Below are positions 1-8,508 of a stretch of DNA of 11,992 bases, one piece after another. The stretch lies in NCBI RefSeq assembly GCF_000003605.2, contig NW_003126386.1:621950-633941 (forward strand), read 5' to 3'. The position numbers and the translations under genes were made by a program. A model generated the notes under the pieces. That model ran no database searches. It was not told the origin of the DNA and was given only the letters and a program-made list of their open reading frames with translations. How positions within the stretch are numbered: the first letter of the stretch is position 1; each line of letters starts with the position of its first letter. This DNA is from Saccoglossus kowalevskii (taxonomy: Eukaryota; Hemichordata; Enteropneusta; Harrimaniidae).

Positions 1-203
1 AAACCCAGCTGATTGTTATTTATAATATATGCTCTCTGAAAAAATCACATAACCTATTATTGACTAAATTACAGAACACTTTGTCTATACAACTGGAAAC
101 TGCTACCCCCCTATAATTTCCTGGTTCATCCTTATCCCCTTTTTTAAAAATATGAGTAATTATACTTGTATTCCAGATGTTAGGATAAATGCCTGTATTG
201 AAT
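1..203 (-). mobile_element. LINE (non-LTR retrotransposon) reverse transcriptase fragment
   Basis: Read on the minus strand from 203 downwards, this gives one open frame over about 60 codons with the start of a non-LTR reverse transcriptase domain. Visible pieces are the Y-P-N-I-W-N-T-S-I-I-T block, then F-K-K-G-D-K (the P-I-F-K-K-G-D motif of LINEs), then P-G-N-Y-R-G-V, and an S-S-C-I-D-K-V-F...N-N-R-L block. A stop near position 18 followed by a shifted frame reading N-N-Q-L-G-F shows it is decayed. The catalytic Y-x-D-D block is not present; the fragment runs off the left edge. It lies antisense in an intron of the prolidase gene. The text is typical of the CR1/L2/Jockey group, but I cannot assign the clade. 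It is a dead relic. Confidence 0.85.
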
Positions 204-224
204 ATTAAATTATATCATATGATA

Positions 225-255
225 AGCTCCGCTCGACTAAGTCGACAGCGGAGCT
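225..255 (+). repeat. Family B solo terminal hairpin
   Basis: A 31-base near-palindrome. Arms AGCTCCGCT (225-233) and AGCGGAGCT (247-255) pair perfectly, and CGACT/AGTCG extends the stem inside. It is preceded by GATA and followed by a run of A. The same hairpin, with the same flanking GATA and A-run, sits at 7416-7446. I read it as the 3' end of a helentron-like element whose body is missing here. Confidence 0.6.
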
Positions 256-261
256 AAAAAA

Positions 262-302
262 GTGCAGAATAATTTGGGTGAGGAAGTCTGGTGGTGAAAA
301 GG
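262..302 (-). mobile_element. Partial piggyBac-like MITE end
   Basis: The reverse complement of this stretch matches the left end of the MITE at 9521-9693 over about 40 bases with two or three differences. The 15-base terminal repeat CCTTTTCACCACCAG is at 288-302. The flanking target is TTAG rather than TTAA, so the site has drifted. The inner side stops at an A-run joined to the family B hairpin (225-255); the other MITE end is not seen. Confidence 0.65.
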
Positions 303-380
303 TTAGAACAAACTACATTTTGAAATATGATGATTAAAAGTCTGATATGTTTCGGGGGGAAAGATCCAACTGTGTTTGCA

Positions 381-439
381 CTAATTTTGATGAATATTTT
401 TGGTATAAAGTGATATTTTCGACTTCTTGTTAAAAACTG
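381..439 (-). repeat. Inverted copy of a segment found at 7219-7277
   Basis: These 59 bases match the reverse complement of 7219-7277 with about five differences. The partner lies inside the family B element, but in the opposite orientation relative to the hairpins. No coding content is visible. It is part of a compact nest of repeat pieces in the intron before the first visible prolidase exon. Confidence 0.65.
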
Positions 440-529
440 TTAGTCTGAAGAAAGAAAGACAATCTTTGCACGTGTTGCTACAGATCCAAGCTGTGGAAGT
501 GATGCCTTAACACTCTGATAATGTTTCAG

Positions 530-637
530 GGAGTAGAGAGAATTGATCAACCTGGTCTTCGCAGTTTAAGAACGACAAGAAACCTAGAAGAAGGTATGGT
601 ACTTACAATAGAGCCTGGATGTTACTTCATTGCTCCA
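530..637 (+). CDS. PEPD: Prolidase (Xaa-Pro dipeptidase), internal exon
   Basis: Prolidase hydrolyses dipeptides with C-terminal proline or hydroxyproline; it is a cytosolic, dimanganese M24 (pita-bread fold) metallopeptidase. This exon has 36 codons and is phase 0 at both ends, with acceptor tttcag at 524-529 and donor gtaagt at 638. It encodes [15 protein letters not shown] near its start, then [11 protein letters not shown]. The E of T-I-E-P-G (28th residue) aligns with human metal ligand Glu412, and the second R of L-R-S-L-R (14th) with active-site Arg398; the spacing of 14 is exact. A Cys follows P-G where human has Ile. Upstream exons carrying the other ligands (Asp276, Asp287, His370) are left of the window. 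Identification is firm from the motif block; human numbering is from memory. Confidence 0.95.
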
Positions 638-2270
638 GTAAGTTTTCAATAATTTTATTACCTTGCACAATAGAAGAAGAGAAATGTCTGTCCTTGTTGT
701 CTCCATCATTTTTTTCTCAAATGTTGATATTTTATTGACCAGTTTAATATTGGTAATATGTATGTTCTTCAAGATATTGGTGATCACAATAAAATGTCAA
801 TCAAATTAAAATCCTATTATTAACTACAATTGTATTACAAAGTCATGGACGGAAAGGACAGAGTGGAGATGTCGGATTGAGGCCCTATGTGCCAGATAAC
901 AAAGTTGTAATTTATAAAATTAGTCCAATAAGTTCAACTAATCTTGGAATCATCCATCATTTTCACACTACATGCCAACGACTAGCCATATTGACTTCAA
1001 AGCCAACATGGCTGATGCTAATGACATGATCTCTTCAACGTTTTGTTTTGACAAGATACAGTAATCAAAGAAAGCTTAGAAAGAACTCCCGTGTGCTGAG
1101 AGTATTGAAGACACATTAAAAATTAATTAAAAATTACTTGTACTTGAGATATTGATGGAATAGCTGAAAACTAATTATGTAAATCAGGTAACTGATATGA
1201 ACAGATTTGAGTGTAAAACTAATAAGGCCTGCGTAATGTAATATCTATGTACCAAGTTTCATTGAAATGTGATGATTACTACTTGAAATAGCAAAAGCTG
1301 AAAATTAATTAATTATGCAAATTAGGTAATTAATATGTACTGATATTACCCTAAACTATCAGGTCTGTGCAGTGTCCTATGATATCTATGTACCAAGTTT
1401 TATTGAAATGTGATGATTACTACTTGAGATATCAGTGGAAAAGCCAAAAATTGATTAATCATTATGCAAATTAGGTAATTAATATTACACAGATTTTTAC
1501 CCAAAACTAATCAAATCTGCGCATTAGTTCAGAGCATCTATGTTACAAGTTTCATCAAAATCCAATGAGTGGTTCTTGAGATATCAGTGAACCAGTCATG
1601 GAATAGCTAAAAATCAGCTAATTATCATGCACATTAGGTAAATAATATGCATGGTTTTTTATGAAAACCTAATCAAATTTGCGCATTTGTATGGTGCTTG
1701 AGATAGCAGTGGAACAGACGGACACACACTTACTGCAAAGACTCCCTTTGTCACACGGGAGTCAAAAAGAATGCTTTTTGACAGATTACGGTGTTCAGCA
1801 AGTTAGTTTGAATGGATTTCTCACTTAAAATAATTAGAACTCTGGAAACAACCTGTAATCAAGCAATTTTAAATACCGTTATTCAGAACTTTCAACTAAG
1901 ATGGCCGTTAGTAACCAGGATGCAGTTAATTAAATTTAAATAGTAGCTAATATAATTTTTAAGATATCGGTTAAAATAAAAACATTTTTGTGCACAGAAT
2001 CAAGACGCTACTAAGCACGCCAAGATCTGTTACTTATATAGTAACTTCACGCAAGAGATAAATTGCAGTACTATTTGGAAACCTTCATCTAATTCTATAA
2101 GGGACTCCATAAGGAAACATAACGCCTGCTAAAAGCCTCCAAATACAGCCAAACTGAATAAGAACAAACCATGGTTGCAGGTGGTGTGTTATCTAGATTT
2201 TGGCTATGTTATGAATTTCAAGTACAGTAGTAGTTTTAATAATCTATGTATGCAATATTTTTATTTCCAG
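638..2270 (+). other. PEPD: PEPD intron carrying a family A element
   Basis: An intron of 1633 bases with donor gtaagt and acceptor tatttccag. Its middle (1064-1768) is a helentron-like repeat, listed separately. In 638-1063 and 1769-2270 I see AT-rich sequence with no convincing exon, RNA gene or further repeat. Short open frames in 2175-2384 include the next exon only in part and are otherwise chance. Confidence 0.85.
1064..1768 (+). mobile_element. Family A element, copy 1 (helentron-like, non-autonomous)
   Basis: About 705 bases. It starts with ATCAAAGAAAGCTTAGAAAG, then ACTCCCGTGTGC (1085-1096), and ends ACTCCC...CACACGGGAGTCAAAAA. The end arm CACACGGGAGT (1752-1762) is complementary both to the start motif and, in part, to ACTCCC at 1741, so it gives a subterminal inverted repeat plus a small 3' hairpin. 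Between the ends are about four decayed core units of 140-150 bases, each with GTACCAAGTTTCATTGAAAT-like and CAAATTAGGTAATTAATAT-like text. No transposase is encoded. Ends and core repeats fit helentron-associated elements (DINE-1/pearl type); that class is an inference. Its boundaries are set by comparison with copy 2 at 3402-4733. Confidence 0.7.
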
Positions 2271-2354
2271 GTACTGGAAGCTGCATTGGAAAATCCCGAA
2301 CAATCTAAATTCTTGTGCCGAGAAGTGATTGAAAGATTCATGAACTTTGGTGGC
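2271..2354 (+). CDS. PEPD: Prolidase (Xaa-Pro dipeptidase), penultimate coding exon
   Basis: 28 codons, phase 0 on both sides, acceptor ttatttccag and donor gtaagt. It begins V-L-E-A-A-L-E-N-P and ends R-F-M-N-F-G-G. In prolidases this is the helical stretch between the two conserved glutamate ligands, ending in the F-G-G that leads into the V-R-I-E-D strand of the next exon. No catalytic residue lies here. Its length matters: 28 residues give exactly the 40-residue spacing between human Glu412 and Glu452. The reading frame continues past the donor as a short run-on ORF, which is not coding. Confidence 0.95.
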
Positions 2355-2871
2355 GTAAGTATTGGTAGTCTTTTTCTGGGATAAATATTATTTAGGGCAC
2401 ATGCTGAGAAAAAGTTTTTTTTACTCCTAAAAAATTGATTACGCATATATGTGCATCAGCATTGTGAAATTATAGTTATATTGATATCACTCATGGTGGG
2501 GCATTTTTTTTTTTACAAGACTTATACAGTACAAAAATTGCTCAGGTATGCTTGGACAAGCAGTTGTTTTCATTTTTCAGACATGCACAATGTACTGCCA
2601 TTTTAGCTCCCTGAAACATGAACAGTTTCTTGGGCGTGTCTAATTGCATTAAAACTTGGTTACTTATGCAATTATTTGTGGCCATGTTGGTTTTATTAAT
2701 TACGCCCTTGTTTATGCATTGGATAAGATGAATTTTATGTTCTAAAATAGTAGCAGGTTGTGGTTTATTTTGAGCACACAGGGTTTCATCTTTGATGTCA
2801 TGTGATCTATATACAAATCCTAGGACAATTTAAGACATTGACATTATTGTTGCCTTTTCATTACCCTATAG
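2355..2871 (+). other. PEPD: PEPD last intron
   Basis: An intron of 517 bases, gtaagt to ccctatag. It is AT-rich with homopolymer runs of T (near 2414 and 2506). I see no repeat shared with the rest of the window and no other feature. Confidence 0.85.
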
Positions 2872-2982
2872 GTGCGAATTGAAGATGATATTGTAATCAC
2901 AGCAGATGGCATGGAGTTACTTACATGTGTACCACGTACTGTAGAGGAGATTGAAGCCTTCATGGCCAAATCCAGACAGTAA
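2872..2982 (+). CDS. PEPD: Prolidase (Xaa-Pro dipeptidase), C-terminal exon
   Basis: 36 codons plus the stop TAA at 2980-2982, phase 0 acceptor. It opens [10 protein letters not shown], the conserved strand in which E (4th residue) aligns with human metal ligand Glu452 and R (2nd) with Arg450. It continues with [15 protein letters not shown], the near-invariant prolidase tail, and ends A-K-S-R-Q. From Glu452 to the end there are 33 residues against about 42 in human, so the protein lacks the loose human C-terminal extension. All three visible exons are intact and use standard splice sites, so the gene looks functional. Confidence 0.96.
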   Translation: MRIEDDIVITADGMELLTCVPRTVEEIEAFMAKSRQ

Positions 2983-3195
2983 ATCATGAACCGTACCAAT
3001 ATCTATTTGTTTGTTATAAAACAGTGATTTATTCTGTTCAGATTTTAATGCAATTCATGGAAATGTACTTGTGCCTTTCTTTATTTTGAATTAAGATCAT
3101 GTGATTTTAAGAATAACGAAACAGCAAATGCTTTGTGATGAAAATGAGTGAAAACATTTATTTATCACAATAAAAGAACTCCCATGATGTGATTA
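2983..3195 (+). promoter_or_regulatory. PEPD: PEPD 3' UTR and poly(A) signal
   Basis: Sequence from the stop to a canonical AATAAA at 3169-3174. Cleavage is expected 10-30 bases later, near 3185-3200, giving a UTR of about 200 bases. Family A copy 2 begins about 200 bases further on, so the transcript probably ends before it. The exact cleavage site is not visible. Confidence 0.7.
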
Positions 3196-3401
3196 TTAAG
3201 GGGGTATAAGAAACATGTCTGGTAATATCTCCCTGAATTTGTCCAATAATTTTCAGCTAAACCAAAGCACATGTTTAATTATAATCTGATAGTTTTTGTC
3301 ATTTTAAATCTTGTCATGGTTTGAATTTACAGAAAAGCTTGTGCGTCCATATAGTGTTGAAATATTGTAGAATGGGATAATACACGTTATCACAAACTGA
3401 G

Positions 3402-4733
3402 ATCAAAGAAAGCTTAGAAAGAACTCCCGTGTGCTGAGAGTTTTGGAGACACATTAAAAATTAATTATACTTGAGATATTGATGGAATAGCTGAAAAATA
3501 ATTATGCACATAAGGTATGAACAGATTTAGGTGTAAAACTAATAAGGTCTGCACAATGTACCAAGTTTCATTGGATGTGATTAGAACCAAAAAAATATTA
3601 ATTATGCTAATTAGAGAATTAATATGAACAGATTTTAACCCAAAATTAATCAGGCTGTCTATTGTCCTAGAGCATTTATTCAAATGTGATGATCAATACT
3701 TGAGATATTAGTATTAATTAGGTGATTAAGAAGCATAAATATTTACCAAAAACTAATATGGTGCATAGTCTTAGTTTCATTGAAATCCAATGAGTGGTTT
3801 TTAGACATCAGTGCAACAGCCATAGAACAGCAAAAAATTAACTAATTATGCAAATTAGGTAATTAATAGGCACAATTTTTTATCTCAAAATTAATCAGGT
3901 CTCTGCATAGTCCTAGAATATCTGTCGCAAGTCTCATTGAAATGTGATGATTAGTACTTGAGATATCAGGTGAAAATTAACTAATTATGCTAATAAGGTG
4001 ATTAATATGCACAAATATTTACCAAAAAACTAATTAGGTCTCTGCACAGTTTTCAAGTAACTATGTACCAAGTTTCATTGAAACGTGATCATTACTACTC
4101 GAAATATCAAAAGCTGAAAGTTAATTAATTATGCAAATTAGGTAATTAATATGTACTGATATTACCCTAAAAACCATCGGGTCTGTGCAGTGTCATAGGA
4201 CACCTATGTACCAAGTTTTATTGAAATGTTATTAGTACTTGAGATATCAGTGGAAAAGCTGAAAATTGATTAATCATTATGTAAATTAGGTAATTAATAA
4301 TAACAGATTTTTACCCAAAACTAATCAAATCTGTGCATTAGTTCAGAGCATCCATGTGCCAAGTTTCATTGAAATCCAATGAGTGGAAAAGTCAGTTAAT
4401 TATCATGCAAATTAGGTAATTAATATTCATAGATTTTTACCCAAAACTAATCAAATCTGCGCACTAGTTCAGAACATCCATGTGCCAAATTTCATCAAAA
4501 TCCAATGAGTGGTTCTTCAGATATCAGTGGAACAGCTAATTATCATGCAAATTAGGTAATTAATATTCATAGATTTTTACCAAAACCTAATCAACTCTGC
4601 ATTATCCCAGAGCATCTATGTACCAAGTTTCATCAAAATTTGATTAGTGGTTCTTGAGATAACGGTGGAACAAAAAAAGTGACAGGGTAACTGCAAAGAC
4701 TCCCTTTTGTGCTTCGCACACGGGAGTCAAAAA
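3402..4733 (+). mobile_element. Family A element, copy 2 (helentron-like, expanded core)
   Basis: About 1332 bases, same ends as copy 1. The start ATCAAAGAAAGCTTAGAAAG with ACTCCCGTGTGC at 3423-3434 is identical over roughly 40 bases. The 3' end is a full hairpin: ACTCCCTTTTGTGC (4699-4712) opposite GCACACGGGAGT (4716-4727), then CAAAAA. The first motif and the last arm form a perfect 12-base inverted repeat. Inside are about nine core units of roughly 125-150 bases, marked by CCAAGTTTCAT-like text near 3557, 3773, 3925, 4064, 4206, 4355, 4482 and 4618, with one deleted unit near 3676. Same orientation as copy 1. No coding capacity. Confidence 0.72.
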
Positions 4734-4837
4734 CCTGCATTAACCATGTTGGGTTAACACTATCTGCTGACGTGGCATTTAAAGGTTGATAGGGCAATGG
4801 TCATCATGCATGATGTAGTGGCAATCTGCTTTTAAAG

Positions 4838-5510
4838 ATTTTTTTATTTCCATTACAATATCACATTAAAACTCTGTACATCACTAATCTTGTCAATATC
4901 AAAATGAAAGTTCATATAAAACAATGTAGTTCACACATATTGCATTGTGTATTTATTAATGTTTGTCTTTTAGGCCACAGGCACTGTAACATATATATAA
5001 CGAAAACTCCCTTCTAAGCTTAAATGCTTTATGTAGAAATTTACCAAGATTACGTAGTACCTTTGCGGATTTTGAGCACATTAAACTAATATTTTTCTGA
5101 ATTGGGAAGATGCCAAAAATACTCAGGAATTAATTGTTTTCTCATCGAGTGAAATAATTGGCAAACAAGAACAAAATACTACTCGTCCTCTACATTAGTT
5201 AATCAAAACTTTCATCAATTTCCAACACTGTATAGCGCTGCCCTTCAATGCGCAATCTATGACTGGAACATGTCTGTGACTACAAAAAGATATCTTTCTT
5301 GTTCAAGCATGGTTTTAAAACTACAATATGACCTTAGTTTAGCAGTGCAACATATTTCGCTGAACCAATCCTGCCTATGAATATCAATTACCCGCTGCTT
5401 GAATTGTACCAAAAACAGGTTTACATCCCCAACGCCCTGGGATATCCAAACCATATTTAATTGAAGAGACAGAATGAAACAATCCATTTTTAATGCATGA
5501 AAATTTTCAC
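4838..5510 (-). mobile_element. LINE 3' end: C-terminal coding remnant and 3' UTR, broken
   Basis: Read on the minus strand, an open piece at 5487-5257 contains W-I-S-Q-G-V-G-D-V-N, F-K-Q-R-V-I-D-I, Q-D-W-F-S-E-I and K-L-R-S-Y-C-S-F-K, the conserved region C-terminal to the reverse transcriptase in many invertebrate LINEs. After a stop the homology goes on in other frames: H-R-L-R-I-E near 5250, then N-V-E-D-E, stop, Y-F-V-L-V-C (the D-E-Y-H-F-V-L-x-C block), then V-L-R-N-L-G-K-F and A-F-K-L-R, ending at TAA 4956-4958. An A-rich 3' end with AATAAA lies at about 4838-4850. At least two frame changes and two internal stops make it a pseudo-copy. It is 5'-truncated, as LINE insertions usually are. 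Clade not assigned. Confidence 0.82.
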
Positions 5511-6915
5511 AAGGTCATTCAATAAGTCGCAATTTTTTTAAACTTAGCAAGATGTCACGGCATTGCTGGATCACAAATATTCAGAAATCAAAAACCATCA
5601 ACACTGGATATCCTGAGAATTAGAAAACACTGAAAAACAAAAAGTAATTTTTCACAACTCAAGTACCAATAAGTGCACATAATCTTGATTTAAAAGTCTT
5701 TATGAAAGGTTTCAGATTAAAGAACGAATGATCATTGCAATTGAAACAACGCTCTTCTAGATGGATGGACAGACAATGATGTTGATCTTCCCACAAGATA
5801 ATCTACCAAAACTATAGACAGAATACAAATTAAAAGATCAGTGTATACTTTATGCAGAGTACTTAGACATTCTGTGAACTAGTACAAAATGCTGTGAAGC
5901 ACAAGCAATGAAGGGTTGTCATAGTGATTGCTCATATCCCATGTGCAAGTATCATCATCAACCTTTCACAAAGAGCAGGTAGAATAAAAAATATTTAGGA
6001 AATCATCTTCACATAACTACATAGTCTGAAAACCTTATACACTAACAAACTTATATTGAGCATTAACAAATGTGTACTCTTCGACAGTAGCAGAAAATGG
6101 TTCTTAGTTCCATCAAAAACATAATTGTATTGCGAATGTGTGGAAAATTATATAATCAAAGGAAATGTTCATTTAAGCCTATTCGGTTTACATTTCTGCA
6201 AAAATGTATAAACATTTTTAGGTGAAGAGTGCCCTCTATAGATGACAATGTGGATGCAAAATGCAAGTGTGGTAACTACATGTAATGATTTTGGTTCATA
6301 GCTTATTTTACTTTGATACACAAACCTATCTTAGCTACCACTTTTAGGAAGTCCCAAGACCATCCTTTCAGCAATATTTTTGCTGATTGGCATACCTTTT
6401 TGTCAAATTTAATTTAATTTCCTCAAATGAAACTTGCTTAATTTTAATCAACTCACAACTGTTTTTGGTGCAACCATACTATCATTATTTTCAGGACAAA
6501 TATGTCAGATGTATAAGTTGGTGATTCATAAAAAAAAAATGTTCTAATCAACATATAAATGAATTCATTTTAATGAATTATCTCGAGTGGTTTGACTAGA
6601 TATAGTTTCAAATAATTTAGCAGAGGAATCATTATTCAAAAAAAAAAAAATGCACATTTTGTGTCACTGTGATAATTCAGACTGTCGCTACCGGTAACAG
6701 GAATGGAGACAGCCACTGTACAACACTTTATTTTAACCGGAATTTGTTTTCACTGATTCACCTTTCAGCAATGACAGTCCCCATTGGAATTAGGGGAAAT
6801 GTTATTCATGTTAATATGCACCAAAAGCCTAGTTAATAATTTGCTGGTCAACGGAAATTAGATGTATTGAACTATTCCAAAATTAGTAATATATGGTCAG
6901 AAATTAAACAGGATA
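5511..6915. other. Intergenic, no feature recognised
   Basis: About 1.4 kb of AT-rich sequence with A-runs (near 6530 and 6640), a short inverted repeat AATTCATT/AATGAATT at 6562-6579, and no open frame or splice pair I would trust on either strand. A more decayed upstream part of the LINE at 4838-5510 could extend into it, but I could not read it. Confidence 0.5.
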
Positions 6916-6949
6916 TGATATTCATACATTTTTCCTATCCAAACTGAAT

Positions 6950-7060
6950 TTCATTTGTCCAGGATCATGTACAGAGATATGAAACAAATCATGGACATGT
7001 ATCTCAATATGTATAATGTTTGTATAAAATTTGAGAACTGACAGATCCTGTCTAAGATAC
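6950..7060 (+). repeat. Diverged unit of the 144-bp repeat
   Basis: The text GAAACAAATCATGGACATGT near 6978 and CAATATGTATAATG near 7005 resembles GAAACAAACTGACTTGGACA and CAATATGTATGATA in the 144-bp array at 7453-7800. The match then fades. It suggests the array once extended left of the family B element or that both derive from a common core unit. Confidence 0.45.
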
Positions 7061-7096
7061 CACATTTTGACAAACAAGCAGCCTCTCGGCTGAGAT

Positions 7097-7446
7097 AGCT
7101 CCGCTGTCAGCAATGCACGTTTCAATTAAAGAACTGAAAATATCATTAGAAAATGAACAAATCTGAGAGAGGTCTACCCGAGGTACCTTTATGTATAATA
7201 TCAAAGCAATCAGACTTGCGGTTTTCAACAAGAAGTCGAAAATATCACCTTTTACCAAAAATATTCATTAAAATTAGAGAATTTAAGATATCATCACAAA
7301 ATGAACAAATCTGAGAAAGGTCTACCTGATTTTCAACCAAAAGTCGAAAAAGTAAAAAGTTGACACGGACGATAACATGTTGACACCGAATGACGACATA
7401 CAATCACTCATGATAAGCTCTGCCCGACAAAGTCAACAGCGGAGCT
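7097..7446 (+). mobile_element. Family B element (helentron-like, non-autonomous)
   Basis: About 350 bases. The left motif AGCTCCGCTGT (7097-7107) is the exact reverse complement of ACAGCGGAGCT (7436-7446) at the right end. The right end itself is a 31-base hairpin (7416-7446) with arms AGCTCTGC and GCGGAGCT, followed by AAAAA. Inside are two diverged units about 150 bases apart, each with AAATGAACAAATCTGAGA and a GGTCTACC motif (near 7151 and 7300), and two forms of TTTTCAAC(A/C)A(G/A)AAGTCGAAAA. No transposase. The architecture matches family A though the sequence is unrelated. The helentron class is inferred from architecture only. Confidence 0.55.
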
Positions 7447-7452
7447 AAAAAT

Positions 7453-7800
7453 AAGATGGATGCCAGTCGGCCATCTTTGATCTGATCATGAAACAAACTG
7501 ACTTGGACATGTATTCCAATATGTATGATATATATGAGCCACATATGAATGAAAATGGACCACAGCCTTGAAGATAAAGTAGTATGGTCAAAAAGCAAGA
7601 TGGCCACCAGTCAGCCATCTTTGATCTGATTTCAAAACAAACTGACTTGGACATGTATTCCAATATATATGATATATATGAGCCACATATGAATGAAAAT
7701 GGACCACAGCCTTGAAGATAAAGTAGTATGGTCAAAAAGCAAGATGACCACCAGTCAGCCATCTTTGATCTGATTTCAAAACAAATTGTCATGGACATGC
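7453..7800 (+). repeat. 144-bp tandem repeat, about 2.4 units
   Basis: Units start at 7453, 7597 and 7741, so the period is 144 exactly. Units 1 and 2 are about 95 percent alike; the third follows closely to about 7785 and then drifts. Each unit carries (A/G)CCATCTTTGATCTGAT and GACTTGGACATGTATTCCAA. Because 144 is a multiple of three, the minus strand stays open for 166 codons (7445-7945) with a 48-residue repeat, but it has no recognisable domain and I regard it as a by-product of the repeat. It abuts the family B hairpin and may be part of the same element family. Confidence 0.85.
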
Positions 7801-8181
7801 AATGTACATACCAAATTTGAACAAAAACTGACAATTGATATACCACAAAAAAAAAAATCTTCGATTGAATCAGTAAACCACTGCATGTGCATATGTCCCA
7901 GATAAAGTACGAGGCACATGCAAAGAATGAACAGATTTGGTCCATTGGGTTCTGATATAAGACAGTTCAAACAGGGACTAATAAAATCCAAGTGAAAATG
8001 AAGTTCTTTACACTCATCTTCTTTATATCACATCAGACTACTAGTATATTTACCTGCAATACTTACAAATGGATACCAATGATGGGACACACCTAAGATG
8101 GGATGACTGTGAATAAAATAAAATAAATAGTGATGTAGTGTCTGCCTGATGAACTGAACAAAAAAATATTACTACTACTAC
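7801..8181. other. Intergenic, weak exon-like signal only
   Basis: AT-rich sequence with an A-run (7848-7857) and a simple AATAA-type run at 8113-8128. On the minus strand 8067-8106 is bounded by a good acceptor (tattcacag) and a consensus donor (gtaagt) and is open in two frames for 13 codons. It is too short to call an exon. Confidence 0.4.
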
Positions 8182-8508
8182 GAAAGGTTTCAGCTTGAAA
8201 ACTTTAGGATCACTGCATTCACCATGGCAACACAGGACTATACTACACTCTCACTTACACACACACACACACACAATGTGGATCAAAGTTTCAATATTAC
8301 TATCCACATTTAGAGATAGAATATGTTTACTTTTGATCACAAGTATAATGTATTGCTTGCTGTACTCAACATCTGATTGGTCTTGCATAGATGACATCAT
8401 ACAGAAAAGCATTATGGGATAGTCACTGGTTGCCATGGCAATTTGAAATGCTCAGCCCTTTTACTAAATCATCATTAACCTCTCATTCGGATACAGGAAG
8501 GTTTTCAC
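8182..8508 (+). repeat. Family C, copy 1 of 3
   Basis: Starts GAAAGGTTTCAGCTTGAAAA and ends near GGATACAGGAAGGTTTTCAC. Roughly 95 percent alike to copies 2 and 3 by eye, all in the same orientation. It contains, left to right, CACCATGGCAACAC (8220-8233), a CA microsatellite, CTGATTGGTC (8373-8382, inverted CCAAT box), ATGACATCAT (8391-8400, CRE-like), GCATTATGGGATAGT (8409-8423, ZNF143-like core on the minus strand) and GTTGCCATGGCAAT (8429-8442, an RFX X-box palindrome). A one-base indel and changing CA length against the other copies break every long reading frame, so it is not coding. Function unknown. Confidence 0.9.
8257..8275 (+). repeat. CA microsatellite
   Basis: A pure AC run of 19 bases inside family C copy 1. 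At the same place copies 2 and 3 have short, interrupted CACTC/CACAC text, so this copy expanded or the others decayed. Confidence 0.95.

Noticed and set aside
584-787. 67-codon minus-strand ORF
   Set aside because: Overlaps the antisense of a prolidase exon and AT-rich intron; no protein-like features.
2175-2384. 69-codon + strand ORF overlapping the prolidase exon
   Set aside because: Only 2271-2354 is exon; the remainder is intron read through in frame. The antisense ORF at 2261-2446 is a shadow.
5709-5730. GAAAGGTTTCAG resembling the start of family C
   Set aside because: The similarity ends after about 12 bases, so it is not a fourth copy.
8067-8106. Possible 40-base minus-strand exon with tattcacag acceptor and gtaagt donor
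   Set aside because: Two frames are open, neither peptide is recognisable, and it lies beyond the stop of the only supported minus-strand exon. Splice sites alone are not enough.
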